From: Stratiformator vulcanicus
GTDB lineage: Bacteria > Planctomycetota > Planctomycetia > Planctomycetales > Planctomycetaceae
Length of the DNA stretch: 64,000 nucleotides
Reading direction: 5' to 3'
Assembly (NCBI RefSeq): GCF_007744515.1
Contig: NZ_CP036268.1
Span: 2,581,712 to 2,645,711, forward strand
Part shown: one piece after another, positions 56,648 to 64,000 of the stretch
How the letters are laid out: every line of letters begins with the position of its first letter
How positions within the stretch are numbered: the first letter of the stretch is position 1
Made by a program: the position numbers and the translations under genes
Notes under the pieces: generated by a model
Databases searched by the model: none
The model's input: the letters and a program-made list of their open reading frames with translations, nothing else
Told to the model about the DNA's origin: nothing

Positions 56648-57973
56648 TTAATTGCTCTTCGCGGCATCGGCGAGTTCTGTCAGCCTTCTGACAAGTTCCG
56701 GGTTCTCAGCCGCGAGATTGTCAGCTTCGCCCGGATCGTCAGCCAACTGATATAGTTCCGCCTCCTGCGTTCCGCGATCTAACTCTGACCATTTGCGAAT
56801 TTTCTTAATCCCGGGAAGCCGCAGCTTCCAATCACCCTTGCGGATGGCTTGCAGTTCGCCGCTAGCGTAATAGTGAAACTCGTCTCTTGCACCCTTTTCG
56901 CTACCGCCTACGAGGAGGTCTCGTTGATCGACGCCGTCGATCACGCGGTCAGTCGGAACATGGTCGGCCGCCCCCGCCAACGAAGCAAACGTGGGTAGCA
57001 CGTCGAGCGTCGAGATCATGGCATCGCTGGTGCGTCCGGCAGGAACATGGCCGGGCCAGCGGACGATTGCGGGCACGCGTAGGCCACCCTCCCATGTCGA
57101 ACCCTTCGCACCGCGCAGAGGCCCTGAACTTCCCCACGGAATCTCAGGTCCATCGGTCCATTCAATGTACTTTGCGTTTTTAGCCCGCTGGCGTTTGTGA
57201 TCGTTCGACCAAGGGCCGTTGTCTGAGGTAAACAGCACCAGGGTGTTTTCATCAAGGTCCAGTTCCTCAAGAGTCTTGAGCAGGCGTCCGATTTCCGTAT
57301 CGAGTTCTAATAGAGTGTCGGCGTAAAGCCCGTTGCCGGTGCGGTTGCGATATTCAGGAGACGCGTCGATTACGACGTGCATCATCGTGTGTGCGAGATA
57401 GAGAAAGAATGGCTCGTCCTTATGACGCTTTAAAAATTCGATGCTCTCATCCGTATAAAGTCGCGTCAGGGCGGCCATGTCATTCGACGTTTCGAGTTCT
57501 TCCCGATTGCGGTAGAGCGTTACTCGATTCTGGTCATTGGCCCCGAGCGGTCCGAAGTAGTAGTCGAATCCCTGCGAATTAGGCACCAGTTTTTCTTGGT
57601 ACCTGCGGGCCGACATGTCCCATTTGCCGACGCATCCGGTGGTGTAACCGGCTTGCTGTAAGATCTCGGCGACGGTGACCTCTTCGGCGTTCGTGGTCCA
57701 TCCTCCGCCAACGCGTACGGGGTACCGGCCGGTCATCAACGCCCCACGCGAAGGCCCGCAGACGGTTTGAGCATAGAAGGACGTAAACCGCGTCCCTTCC
57801 GCTGCCAGTGCGTCGATATGCGGCGTCGGTGCCGCGGTGCCGCCGTAGCAACCGGGATCGCCATAGCCCATGTCGTCGATAAAGATGATCAAGAAGTTGG
57901 GCCGGTCCTCGGCGGCGAAAACCGCCGAGCCAGTGACGAGGCACGCGAGAGCAACGACAATCAATTTTCGCAT
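56648..57973 (-). CDS. Secreted sulfatase (formylglycine type) 1
   Basis: A 441-residue protein from ATG 57973. Signal peptide 1-21 (ends FAAEDR). Metal site Asp33/Asp34 in FIDDMGYGDPGCYGG; formylglycine site CGPSRGALMTGRYP with Cys72; later LYLAHTMMHVVIDASPEY and FTSDNGPWSNDHK. It removes sulfate esters, probably from polysaccharides. It needs a maturase (formylglycine-generating enzyme) not in this window. 74 bases downstream of it is the FAD oxidoreductase gene, so the two may be linked. Confidence 0.92.
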   Translation of the reverse strand: MRKLIVVALACLVTGSAVFAAEDRPNFLIIFIDDMGYGDPGCYGGTAAPTPHIDALAAEGTRFTSFYAQTVCGPSRGALMTGRYPVRVGGGWTTNAEEVTVAEILQQAGYTTGCVGKWDMSARRYQEKLVPNSQGFDYYFGPLGANDQNRVTLYRNREELETSNDMAALTRLYTDESIEFLKRHKDEPFFLYLAHTMMHVVIDASPEYRNRTGNGLYADTLLELDTEIGRLLKTLEELDLDENTLVLFTSDNGPWSNDHKRQRAKNAKYIEWTDGPEIPWGSSGPLRGAKGSTWEGGLRVPAIVRWPGHVPAGRTSDAMISTLDVLPTFASLAGAADHVPTDRVIDGVDQRDLLVGGSEKGARDEFHYYASGELQAIRKGDWKLRLPGIKKIRKWSELDRGTQEAELYQLADDPGEADNLAAENPELVRRLTELADAAKSN

Positions 57974-58411
57974 AACGCGACTTCCCTCGATGAGCGCAAG
58001 TGGTCCGAAGACCACCCAACTTACTCACCGAGTCGACGATCCGCTATGAAATCGCGATAAATCACCGTCTGTCAGTTCTTATCACGCTCGCTTTCGGCTC
58101 CTCTCGATTCTGGTCTCTTCTCTTGACTCTCGACTGAAAAAATCCGAACGCGTCCGGGCCGTATGCCGCGGCATCATCCGCCGCATGGGCCAACTGCAGC
58201 CACTCGGCCGCACCCACCGGCGGGGTGAAAAGAGGTGGTGCACCCTTCCTCTACCACACGGGAGAAGGTTGCGCGGAAATCGGGCCGCACCGGGTTTGCC
58301 CGTGCGCCGCAGTCGGAGACCCGGACTTGAAATCACCCGCAACCACCGGCGAGTGCCTGCGGCATCGGTCGCACAGCGCTCGGACGCAAGAACTTTTCTG
58401 GATTGATATCC
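57974..58411. other. Gene-free stretch between the two sulfatase genes
   Basis: About 440 bases. No ORF here is believable, and I see no terminator. It probably has the promoter of sulfatase gene 1. Confidence 0.4.
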
Positions 58412-60046
58412 TCAATCGACGCGTGCCCGGTCTTGCTCGAAGTCGGTGTCGAGACTTTCCCATCGTGCGACCATTCGCTGAGTCAGTTCAGGATGTTCCG
58501 CCGCGAGATCGTGCTGCTCGGCTCGATCGTTGGACAGGTCAAAGAGCGACCATGTTTCGGAATCCCGATCGCTGAGCACCTTCCAATCACCCACGCGGAG
58601 CGCTCGATGACCGCCGTGGCGGAAATAGATTTCTTCGCGTGTCAGTCTCACGTCTTCGTCAAAGGTCGTGACGAGGCTTTCGCCGTGCCGCATCGGAAGT
58701 CCCTGAGATGGCGGCCCTGTTTCAGGGCAGCCGGCGATGTCGACAATCGTTTCGAACAGGTCGATGCAATGGCCGTGTGCGGTCCGAAGCTCTCCGGCGG
58801 CGGTAATGCCGGTCGGCCAACTCACGATTAACGGGGTCGACACACCGCCCTCGTGAACCCACGACTTGTGTCGCCGCCACGGCGTGTTGGACGCGGTCGA
58901 AAAACCCGGCCCGAGGCACAGATAAGAGCCGGCCGAACCGGGCGAAGCACTCCTGTCGTGACGGTCGCCCCGATTGATAATTTCGGCACTCGCTCCGTTG
59001 TCACTCAAAAATATGAAGAGTGTATTGCTCAGTCCACCGTTGCCCATCCCCCGAACTTGATCGACGACGCGTCCGACTTCTTGATCCATTCGGTCGACCA
59101 TGGCCGCGTGAATCGCCATTTTCGTCGCCTGGAATTGTTGCTCGCCTTCGCTCAATTTTTGCCACGCGACCGCTCGCCCGGTCTCGTCCGGATCGATCTG
59201 GGTCCGAAGTTCCTCTTCCGACATGCTCCAGTGTGCGAAGACGCCGGGCTCTCTCTCGGCGGGCGACGAATCAGTGAGGCCGAGTTCGCGAATTTTCGCC
59301 ACACGTTCCTCTCGTAGCCGATCCCATCCCTCGAGATAGCGGTCGGCGTAGCCTGCGATATCGTCGGCGGGGGCGTGAAGCGGGAAATGGGGCGCGTCGA
59401 ACGCCAAATAAAGAAAGAACGGCTGTTCAGAATAGCGTTCGGTATGTTCCTCCAAAAATTGAATCGCGAAGTCGGCAATCGCAGTGGAGGAGTAGTACCC
59501 GCTCCCCGGTTCGACCACGGGGAGGGGCTGATCGTCAAAAATATGGCGCTGCGGCGTGAACGAACGACTGTGGTCGCGAAGCCAGTACGAGTGATCGAAG
59601 CCCCCGTCCTTCACGACCCGAGCCGCCCGGAAGATGTGCCACTTTCCGCTATGATAACTGCGATAATTTTGTTCCCGCAGCCGGTGCGGTAACAAAGGCA
59701 GATTCTCCGGGAAGGGGGTCTTCGCGATCGGATCCATCCCGACCTGCTGCGGATAAAATCCCGTCATCAAGGCCGCGCGGGTCGGCCAGCACCGCGCAGT
59801 ATTATAAAACTGCGTGTACTGGAGGCCTTTCGAGGCCAGTTTGTCGAGATGCGGCGTCGCAATCTCACCGCCATAGCAACCCAAATCGGACCAGCCGAGA
59901 TCGTCCGCCAGAATTAAGACGATATTCGGGCGTTTCGAACCCGCCCTTGAAGCCGGATCGTCCGCACTAACCGCCGTTCCCGCCGTGACGATCAAAGTGA
60001 GAACCAGCAAGCACAATCCCGCCGTCGCGTCAGAACCAGTTCGCAT
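58412..60046 (-). CDS. Secreted sulfatase (formylglycine type) 2
   Basis: A 544-residue protein from ATG 60046 (earlier ATG 60076 would give a poorer signal peptide). Signal segment about 9-27. ADDLGWSDLGCYGG (47-60) is the metal site. The formylglycine motif is CWPTRAALMTGFYP with Cys86 and Thr where most bacterial sulfatases have Ser. It resembles large arylsulfatases (AtsA-type) more than its neighbour, so the two probably act on different sulfated sugars. The start is 65 bases after the thrS stop. Confidence 0.92.
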   Translation of the reverse strand: MRTGSDATAGLCLLVLTLIVTAGTAVSADDPASRAGSKRPNIVLILADDLGWSDLGCYGGEIATPHLDKLASKGLQYTQFYNTARCWPTRAALMTGFYPQQVGMDPIAKTPFPENLPLLPHRLREQNYRSYHSGKWHIFRAARVVKDGGFDHSYWLRDHSRSFTPQRHIFDDQPLPVVEPGSGYYSSTAIADFAIQFLEEHTERYSEQPFFLYLAFDAPHFPLHAPADDIAGYADRYLEGWDRLREERVAKIRELGLTDSSPAEREPGVFAHWSMSEEELRTQIDPDETGRAVAWQKLSEGEQQFQATKMAIHAAMVDRMDQEVGRVVDQVRGMGNGGLSNTLFIFLSDNGASAEIINRGDRHDRSASPGSAGSYLCLGPGFSTASNTPWRRHKSWVHEGGVSTPLIVSWPTGITAAGELRTAHGHCIDLFETIVDIAGCPETGPPSQGLPMRHGESLVTTFDEDVRLTREEIYFRHGGHRALRVGDWKVLSDRDSETWSLFDLSNDRAEQHDLAAEHPELTQRMVARWESLDTDFEQDRARVD

Positions 60047-60110
60047 AATGCGTATCTCAACTCCGAATAGTTTCATTGACTCGAAAAAAGTGCATCGATC
60101 GCGATGAATC

Positions 60111-62327
60111 TCAATACTCATTCACCTCATCCCCATCATCACCAAAGCCGCTGAACTCACTCTTCACCACCTGCCGGATGCGCTTCTCCTCGACTTCGCC
60201 TTGGAGTTTGGCGATCGCTTCCTCCAACGCCATCGCGCCGAGGTCGCCGTCGATGCGGTCTCGGACGGCGACGGTGCCTTGTTCGGCTTCTTTGGGGCCG
60301 ACGACGAACATGTAGGGGATCAACTCCAGTTGGGCCTCGCGGATTTTGGCTTGGAGTTTGGCGTCGTGGAGATCGGTTTCGGTGCGGAAGCCCGCGGTTT
60401 GGAGTTGGGCGGCGACTTCCTGCGCGTAGTCGAAACTCTTTTCGCTCAGCGGCAGGACGCGGACCTGGACCGGGGCGAGCCAGAGGGGGAAGGCCCCGGC
60501 GAAGTGTTCGATGAGCATGCCGACGAAGCGTTCGAGTGAGCCGAACGGGGCGCGGTGGATCATCACCGGGCGGTGCGGGCGGTTGTCGGAGCCGATGTAT
60601 TCCAGCTCAAACCGCTCGGGCAGGTTGTAATCGAGCTGTACGGTGCCGAGCTGCCACTCGCGGCCGAGGGCATCGCGCACCATAAAGTCGGCCTTGGGTC
60701 CGTAAAACGCGGCTTCGCCTTCCTCTGCGGTGAAATTCAAACCGGAGTTCTCCAGCACCCGCCTTAAAGCCGCCTCAGCGTTGGACCAGTTCTCTTCCGA
60801 GCCGACGTATTTATCGGACTTGGGATCTCTTAACGAAAGCTGCACACGGTAGTCGTCGAGTCCGACGCTTTTCAGCGCGACCTGTACCAATTCCAAAGTC
60901 TCGCGGAACTCGCCCTCGACCTGCTCCGGGGTGCAGAAAATGTGGGCATCGTCCTGAGTGAAGCCTCGGACTCTTAACAGGCCGTTGAGTTCGCCCGATT
61001 GCTCGAAGCGATAGACGGTTCCGAATTCGGCGAGCTTAATCGGCAGTTCGCGGTAAGAGTGGGGCCGCGACTTATACATCATGCAATGATGCGGGCAGTT
61101 CATCGGCTTGACGAGGAACCGCTCGTGATGGGCGTTCCACTCGTCGAGGGCGGCGATTTGGTCATCGATCGATTTCGCGGCGCGAAAATCTTTCAGATCG
61201 ACGTTTAAGACTTCGGCGGCAATCGCGAGTTTGTCAATCGCGTTCTCATCTAAGCCCGGAGGCATGCCTCCGGCTTGGTTCGATCTCGCCTCTCTTAATC
61301 GAGTCAGGATCTCATCGACGACCTGCCCCGCCTGATGCGAGAAGAGCGGGGGGAATTGGGAGTCGCGGTAGTAAGGGAAGTGCCCGCTGGTTTCGTAGAG
61401 TTCGACGCGGCCGAGGTGCGGGCTGTAGACGGGGGTGTAACCCCGCTGAATTAATTCTCCTCTTAAAAAGTCTTCCAAGGCCGCGCGGATCGTCGCCCCT
61501 TTGGGCAGCCACAGGGCCATGCCGGAGCCGACCTTGGGGTCGATGTGGAAGAGATTTAATTTCTTTCCGAGATTTCGGTGATCGCGCTTCTTCGCCTCTT
61601 CCACCTGTTCCAGATATGCCTTCATCGCCTTCTTGTCGAAGAAGGCGGTGCCGTAGAGGCGTTGGAGCGGTTTGCCGGATGAGTCGCCCTTCCAGTGCGC
61701 ACCGGCGACGGAGAGAAGTTTAAAGGCCTTAATCTTGCCGGCGTGGGGGATGTGGGGGCCGCGGCAGAGGTCGACAAATTCGCCCTGGCGGTAAAAGCCG
61801 AGCTGCTCGTGCGCGGCGAGGCCGGTGTTGATGTGCTCGACCTTCAATTCCTGATTCATGCCCTCGCAGAACTCGACGGCTTCGCCGCGCGGCAGGCTGA
61901 ACTGCTCGAACGGCTCGGCCTCTTTAACGATTTTCTTCATCTCGGCTTCGATCGCCGCAAAGTCTTCCTCGGAGATCGGCCGGTCGAGGTCGAAGTCGTA
62001 GTAGAAACCGGTGGAGGTGGTTGGACCGAAAGCGAGGCCGACCCCCTCATAGAGCTGCATGACGGCGCGGGCCATGACGTGCGCGGCGGAGTGCCTTAGA
62101 ACGCCAAGGGCCTCGGGGTCACGATCGGTGAGCAGCTTGAACTTCACCGGCTCGTCGGCCGAGGTCAGCTCGGCGATGGGGCGGGTGGCGTCTTTGATCT
62201 CGCCGTTGAGTTCGGCGGCGACGACTTGCTGGGCGAGGCGTTCGCTGATGCCCTCGGCGATTTTGACGGCGGTGACGTCGTCGGGATGCTCTTGAAGGTT
62301 GCCGTCGGGAAGTTGAATTTGAATCAT
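60111..62327 (-). CDS. thrS: Threonyl-tRNA synthetase
   Basis: A 738-residue enzyme (typical about 640) starting at ATG 62327 with AAGGAG seven bases upstream; a longer open frame to 62399 is ignored. TGS domain (1-65, [17 protein letters not shown]), SAD editing domain (about 70-235, [14 protein letters not shown] for metal binding), class II catalytic core with [21 protein letters not shown] (zinc), and the C-terminal anticodon-binding domain (about 640-738). The extra length is mostly an insert in the catalytic part (about 370-420) and the end. No T-box leader is visible in front. Confidence 0.95.
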   Translation of the reverse strand: MIQIQLPDGNLQEHPDDVTAVKIAEGISERLAQQVVAAELNGEIKDATRPIAELTSADEPVKFKLLTDRDPEALGVLRHSAAHVMARAVMQLYEGVGLAFGPTTSTGFYYDFDLDRPISEEDFAAIEAEMKKIVKEAEPFEQFSLPRGEAVEFCEGMNQELKVEHINTGLAAHEQLGFYRQGEFVDLCRGPHIPHAGKIKAFKLLSVAGAHWKGDSSGKPLQRLYGTAFFDKKAMKAYLEQVEEAKKRDHRNLGKKLNLFHIDPKVGSGMALWLPKGATIRAALEDFLRGELIQRGYTPVYSPHLGRVELYETSGHFPYYRDSQFPPLFSHQAGQVVDEILTRLREARSNQAGGMPPGLDENAIDKLAIAAEVLNVDLKDFRAAKSIDDQIAALDEWNAHHERFLVKPMNCPHHCMMYKSRPHSYRELPIKLAEFGTVYRFEQSGELNGLLRVRGFTQDDAHIFCTPEQVEGEFRETLELVQVALKSVGLDDYRVQLSLRDPKSDKYVGSEENWSNAEAALRRVLENSGLNFTAEEGEAAFYGPKADFMVRDALGREWQLGTVQLDYNLPERFELEYIGSDNRPHRPVMIHRAPFGSLERFVGMLIEHFAGAFPLWLAPVQVRVLPLSEKSFDYAQEVAAQLQTAGFRTETDLHDAKLQAKIREAQLELIPYMFVVGPKEAEQGTVAVRDRIDGDLGAMALEEAIAKLQGEVEEKRIRQVVKSEFSGFGDDGDEVNEY

Positions 62328-62659
62328 CAAATCGCTCCTTATTCTGACGCCGGTACGAAGGGCGTTCATGGGGGTTGCGACGTGTGCTGACCAATTCAAC
62401 GCGTCCGTCGCCAGGGATTAAGACGCCGCAGGTTGTATCGGGTTCGCTATTTCCAGGTCAAACGGGCGGGCACGGCCCGCTTCCGTGCCTGCGGCGGGCA
62501 TGGCCCGCTTCTGTGCCTGCGGCAGCTCTTGGGTGTGCGTTGTGATTGCCTTATGTAGTGGGGAGGCCGCGGGCTTGGGGGGTGCGGCCGTTGTGATCCC
62601 CTTCCTGCCGGTCGGGGCTGCATGGAGTGGAGTTGAGGTCAGGCCGCGTTTAGATCCGC
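62328..62659. other. Gene-free stretch with a 28-bp tandem duplication
   Basis: Between the thrS start and the stop of the next minus-strand gene. It holds two tandem 28-base units (62468-62495 and 62496-62523), each reading GGGCACGGCCCGCTTCCGTG or a close variant followed by CCTGCGGC. The 26-bp dispersed repeat starts at 62653. The thrS promoter must be in 62328-62467. I see no ORF that convinces. Confidence 0.5.
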
Positions 62660-62680
62660 TTACTTCGTGCGCGGCTTGTT
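62653..62680 (-). repeat. Copy of the dispersed 26-bp repeat
   Basis: Reads GATCCGCTTACTTCGTGC followed by GCGGCTTGTT. It overlaps the 3' end of the gene at 62660, so the last residues of that protein (NKPRTK) are encoded by the repeat. Confidence 0.82.
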
Positions 62681-64000
62681 TTCAGAGCTCTCGCTGAGTG
62701 TTCGGACGTGGTTAAGCACGCGATGATGGATGCGGTGGATGATCACGTCGGACCACATCGTCCAGTAGCCGTGCGGGGCTAGGCCGAGGCGGTACCACGT
62801 GGTGCCGCTGAGCTGCGTGCGGCCATCGGGGAGTGGTTCGAGGCGGAACTCGCCGCGCTCGCAGACGAGACCCTGCGTCATGTGCGGCGTGTGGACGTGC
62901 CCCCAAGGCGTGAGTTCCCGCATCGGATCGGGCTGTTCGCGGACGTCAAAGGCGAGGCGGTGCGGGGCGTTCCAAGCGGTGATTGGTTCGACGAAGGTGC
63001 CGGTAGTGAAGCGGCAATGACGAACCGCGCCGACGCCTTGACCTTCGATCGTCGCACCGACGGGACAAGAAATACCCAGGTCGAAAAACCACTCGCGCTC
63101 GGCGGGCAAATCGGGAAAGGAGACGACGTTCTGCCAAACGATTTCAGGCGGGGCATCGACGATAGTCACCGTTCGCACGGCGCGGAGAGGCGGCGAGAAC
63201 ATGCAGGCATCGATCATCCCGCCGACCGGAAGCACGAGTGCGATCGGGGCGAGAGAATAGAATCGGTCGTTGCGAAACGCCTGTCGCTCGGCCAGCGAGA
63301 TCGTCCACCCGAGTAACGCCCCGAGCAGCGTCAAGATGGCGACAATTGGAGCGGCCATCGCAATACAGATCGCTCCCTCCAAAGCGAACGCCAACAGGCA
63401 GAAGGCGCCGAGCGCGGCTGATAGCATCGCCCAGCCGAGACTTGGCAAAAACCCACGATAGACGCGGCAGTTGACGAGAAACGCCGTCCACGCCGCCGCG
63501 TGAATCGGAGCGAGGAAGAACAGGGCGATGCCATACTCGCCCAGTCCGTAGACGTAGAAGGCCATGGAAAATAGCGCCATCGCCGGGCCCATCAGAAGCG
63601 CAATGATGTCAGTGCCGGCGGTCGAGCCGTGAGCTTTCTCCCAGCGCTCGGTCTCCGCGTTCAACCGTTGTTCAGGATTGTTTTCATCATTGAGCGATGA
63701 CCCTTCGATCGATGACACCTCTCGCGGCCAGAAGGCGAGGGCCGCAAACATCAAAACATTGGCATAGGGCACGATGGCCCAGAGACCCCACCACGGCGAG
63801 AGACCGGCATCGATCGCCCGGCGGACGCTCAGTGACAGGGCCAAAAACGCGAAGGGGATGCTCCACACGAAATAGGCCGGAGGAAACCAGTCGGGGGCAC
63901 CGCTGAAGAGCGTTTCAAATGTTGAGTATTTGGGAAGCCAGAGTTGCCAGACCGGCGGAAAGCGATCGGTGAAAATCACGAAGCCGAGCGCTTCGGTGAA
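62660..64000 (-). CDS. Membrane protein with C-terminal SRPBCC domain, 5' end outside window
   Basis: The frame stays open to the last base of the window; the GTG near 63979 is just the first start codon seen, and the upstream codons (FTEALGF) look coding. About 445 residues are visible: hydrophobic segments in the N-terminal 275 residues (for example PPAYFVWSIPFAFLALSLSV and ALFFLAPIHAAAWTAFLV) and a SRPBCC/START-like domain in the last 165 (VTIVDAPPEIVWQNVVSFPDLP, TWYRLGLAPHGYWTMWSDVII). SRPBCC domains bind hydrophobic ligands. The stop codon and last six residues lie within a 26-bp repeat. Function unknown. Confidence 0.78.
   Translation of the reverse strand, partial: FTEALGFVIFTDRFPPVWQLWLPKYSTFETLFSGAPDWFPPAYFVWSIPFAFLALSLSVRRAIDAGLSPWWGLWAIVPYANVLMFAALAFWPREVSSIEGSSLNDENNPEQRLNAETERWEKAHGSTAGTDIIALLMGPAMALFSMAFYVYGLGEYGIALFFLAPIHAAAWTAFLVNCRVYRGFLPSLGWAMLSAALGAFCLLAFALEGAICIAMAAPIVAILTLLGALLGWTISLAERQAFRNDRFYSLAPIALVLPVGGMIDACMFSPPLRAVRTVTIVDAPPEIVWQNVVSFPDLPAEREWFFDLGISCPVGATIEGQGVGAVRHCRFTTGTFVEPITAWNAPHRLAFDVREQPDPMRELTPWGHVHTPHMTQGLVCERGEFRLEPLPDGRTQLSGTTWYRLGLAPHGYWTMWSDVIIHRIHHRVLNHVRTLSESSENKPRTK

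Overview
The window looks like chromosome of a planctomycete (Planctomycetota, probably class Planctomycetia). The reasons are four blocks of the secreted domain families DUF1549/DUF1553/DUF1501 and DUF1592/DUF1588/DUF1552 (with CxxCH motifs and twin-arginine-like leaders), two secreted sulfatases, an ECF sigma factor paired with an anti-sigma/DUF1549 fusion, and Hanks-type kinase signalling. Base composition is moderately GC-rich, with clearly AT-richer islands. No rRNA, tRNA or CRISPR array was recognised.

Layout. 1-2939: the 3' end of a DUF1592-family gene overlapping a DUF1552 gene. 3127-7476: a probable sugar-acid operon (PdxA2-like dehydrogenase, DUF1537 four-carbon-acid kinase, secreted esterase, KdgT-type permease). 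7488-17936: an accessory island with an HNH-repeat protein, a membrane-anchored ParA-like ATPase overlapping an unknown 161-aa partner, an AT-rich conflict-like gene with a putative operator, a receptor-like Ser/Thr kinase, secreted proteins of unknown function, and three elements bounded by inverted hairpins and derived from a REP-associated tyrosine transposase (RAYT). 17937-22469: a small secreted RG-rich protein, a DUF1549/DUF1553 protein and a DUF1501 protein, apparently co-transcribed. 22826-29832: typA, an OLD-like ATPase, rarA and a DUF4912 protein. 30611-39019: a complete F1Fo ATP synthase operon (atpZ, atpI-like, atpB-E-F-H-A-G-D, a 78-aa unknown ORF, atpC), followed by a DoxX-like gene. 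39470-40170: a cluster of a dispersed 26-bp repeat. 40177-43739: cysI, pgpA, folD. 43781-52183 (minus strand): Uma2 protein, dinB, anti-sigma/DUF1549 fusion, ECF sigma factor, DUF1501 protein, S23 four-helix-bundle protein, DUF1549/DUF1553 protein. 52642-54900: pterin dehydratase, FHA protein, M20 peptidase. 54960-64000 (minus strand): FAD oxidoreductase, two sulfatases, thrS and a membrane/SRPBCC protein cut by the window edge.

How the genes work together. The PdxA2/DUF1537/KdgT operon fits uptake and breakdown of a sugar acid, probably four-carbon. Sulfatases, the FAD oxidoreductase and DUF15xx proteins fit breakdown of sulfated or complex polysaccharide outside the cytoplasm, which is an inference from the lifestyle of the group. 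The ATP synthase operon is complete but has several unusual features: a c subunit with an apparent leader, a b subunit with a His/Asp-rich segment, an extra small ORF, and palindromic repeats in two spacers. The best candidates for something undescribed are the 7.5-11.3 kb cassette and the 433-bp RAYT-derived elements, two copies of which share the same internal deletion.
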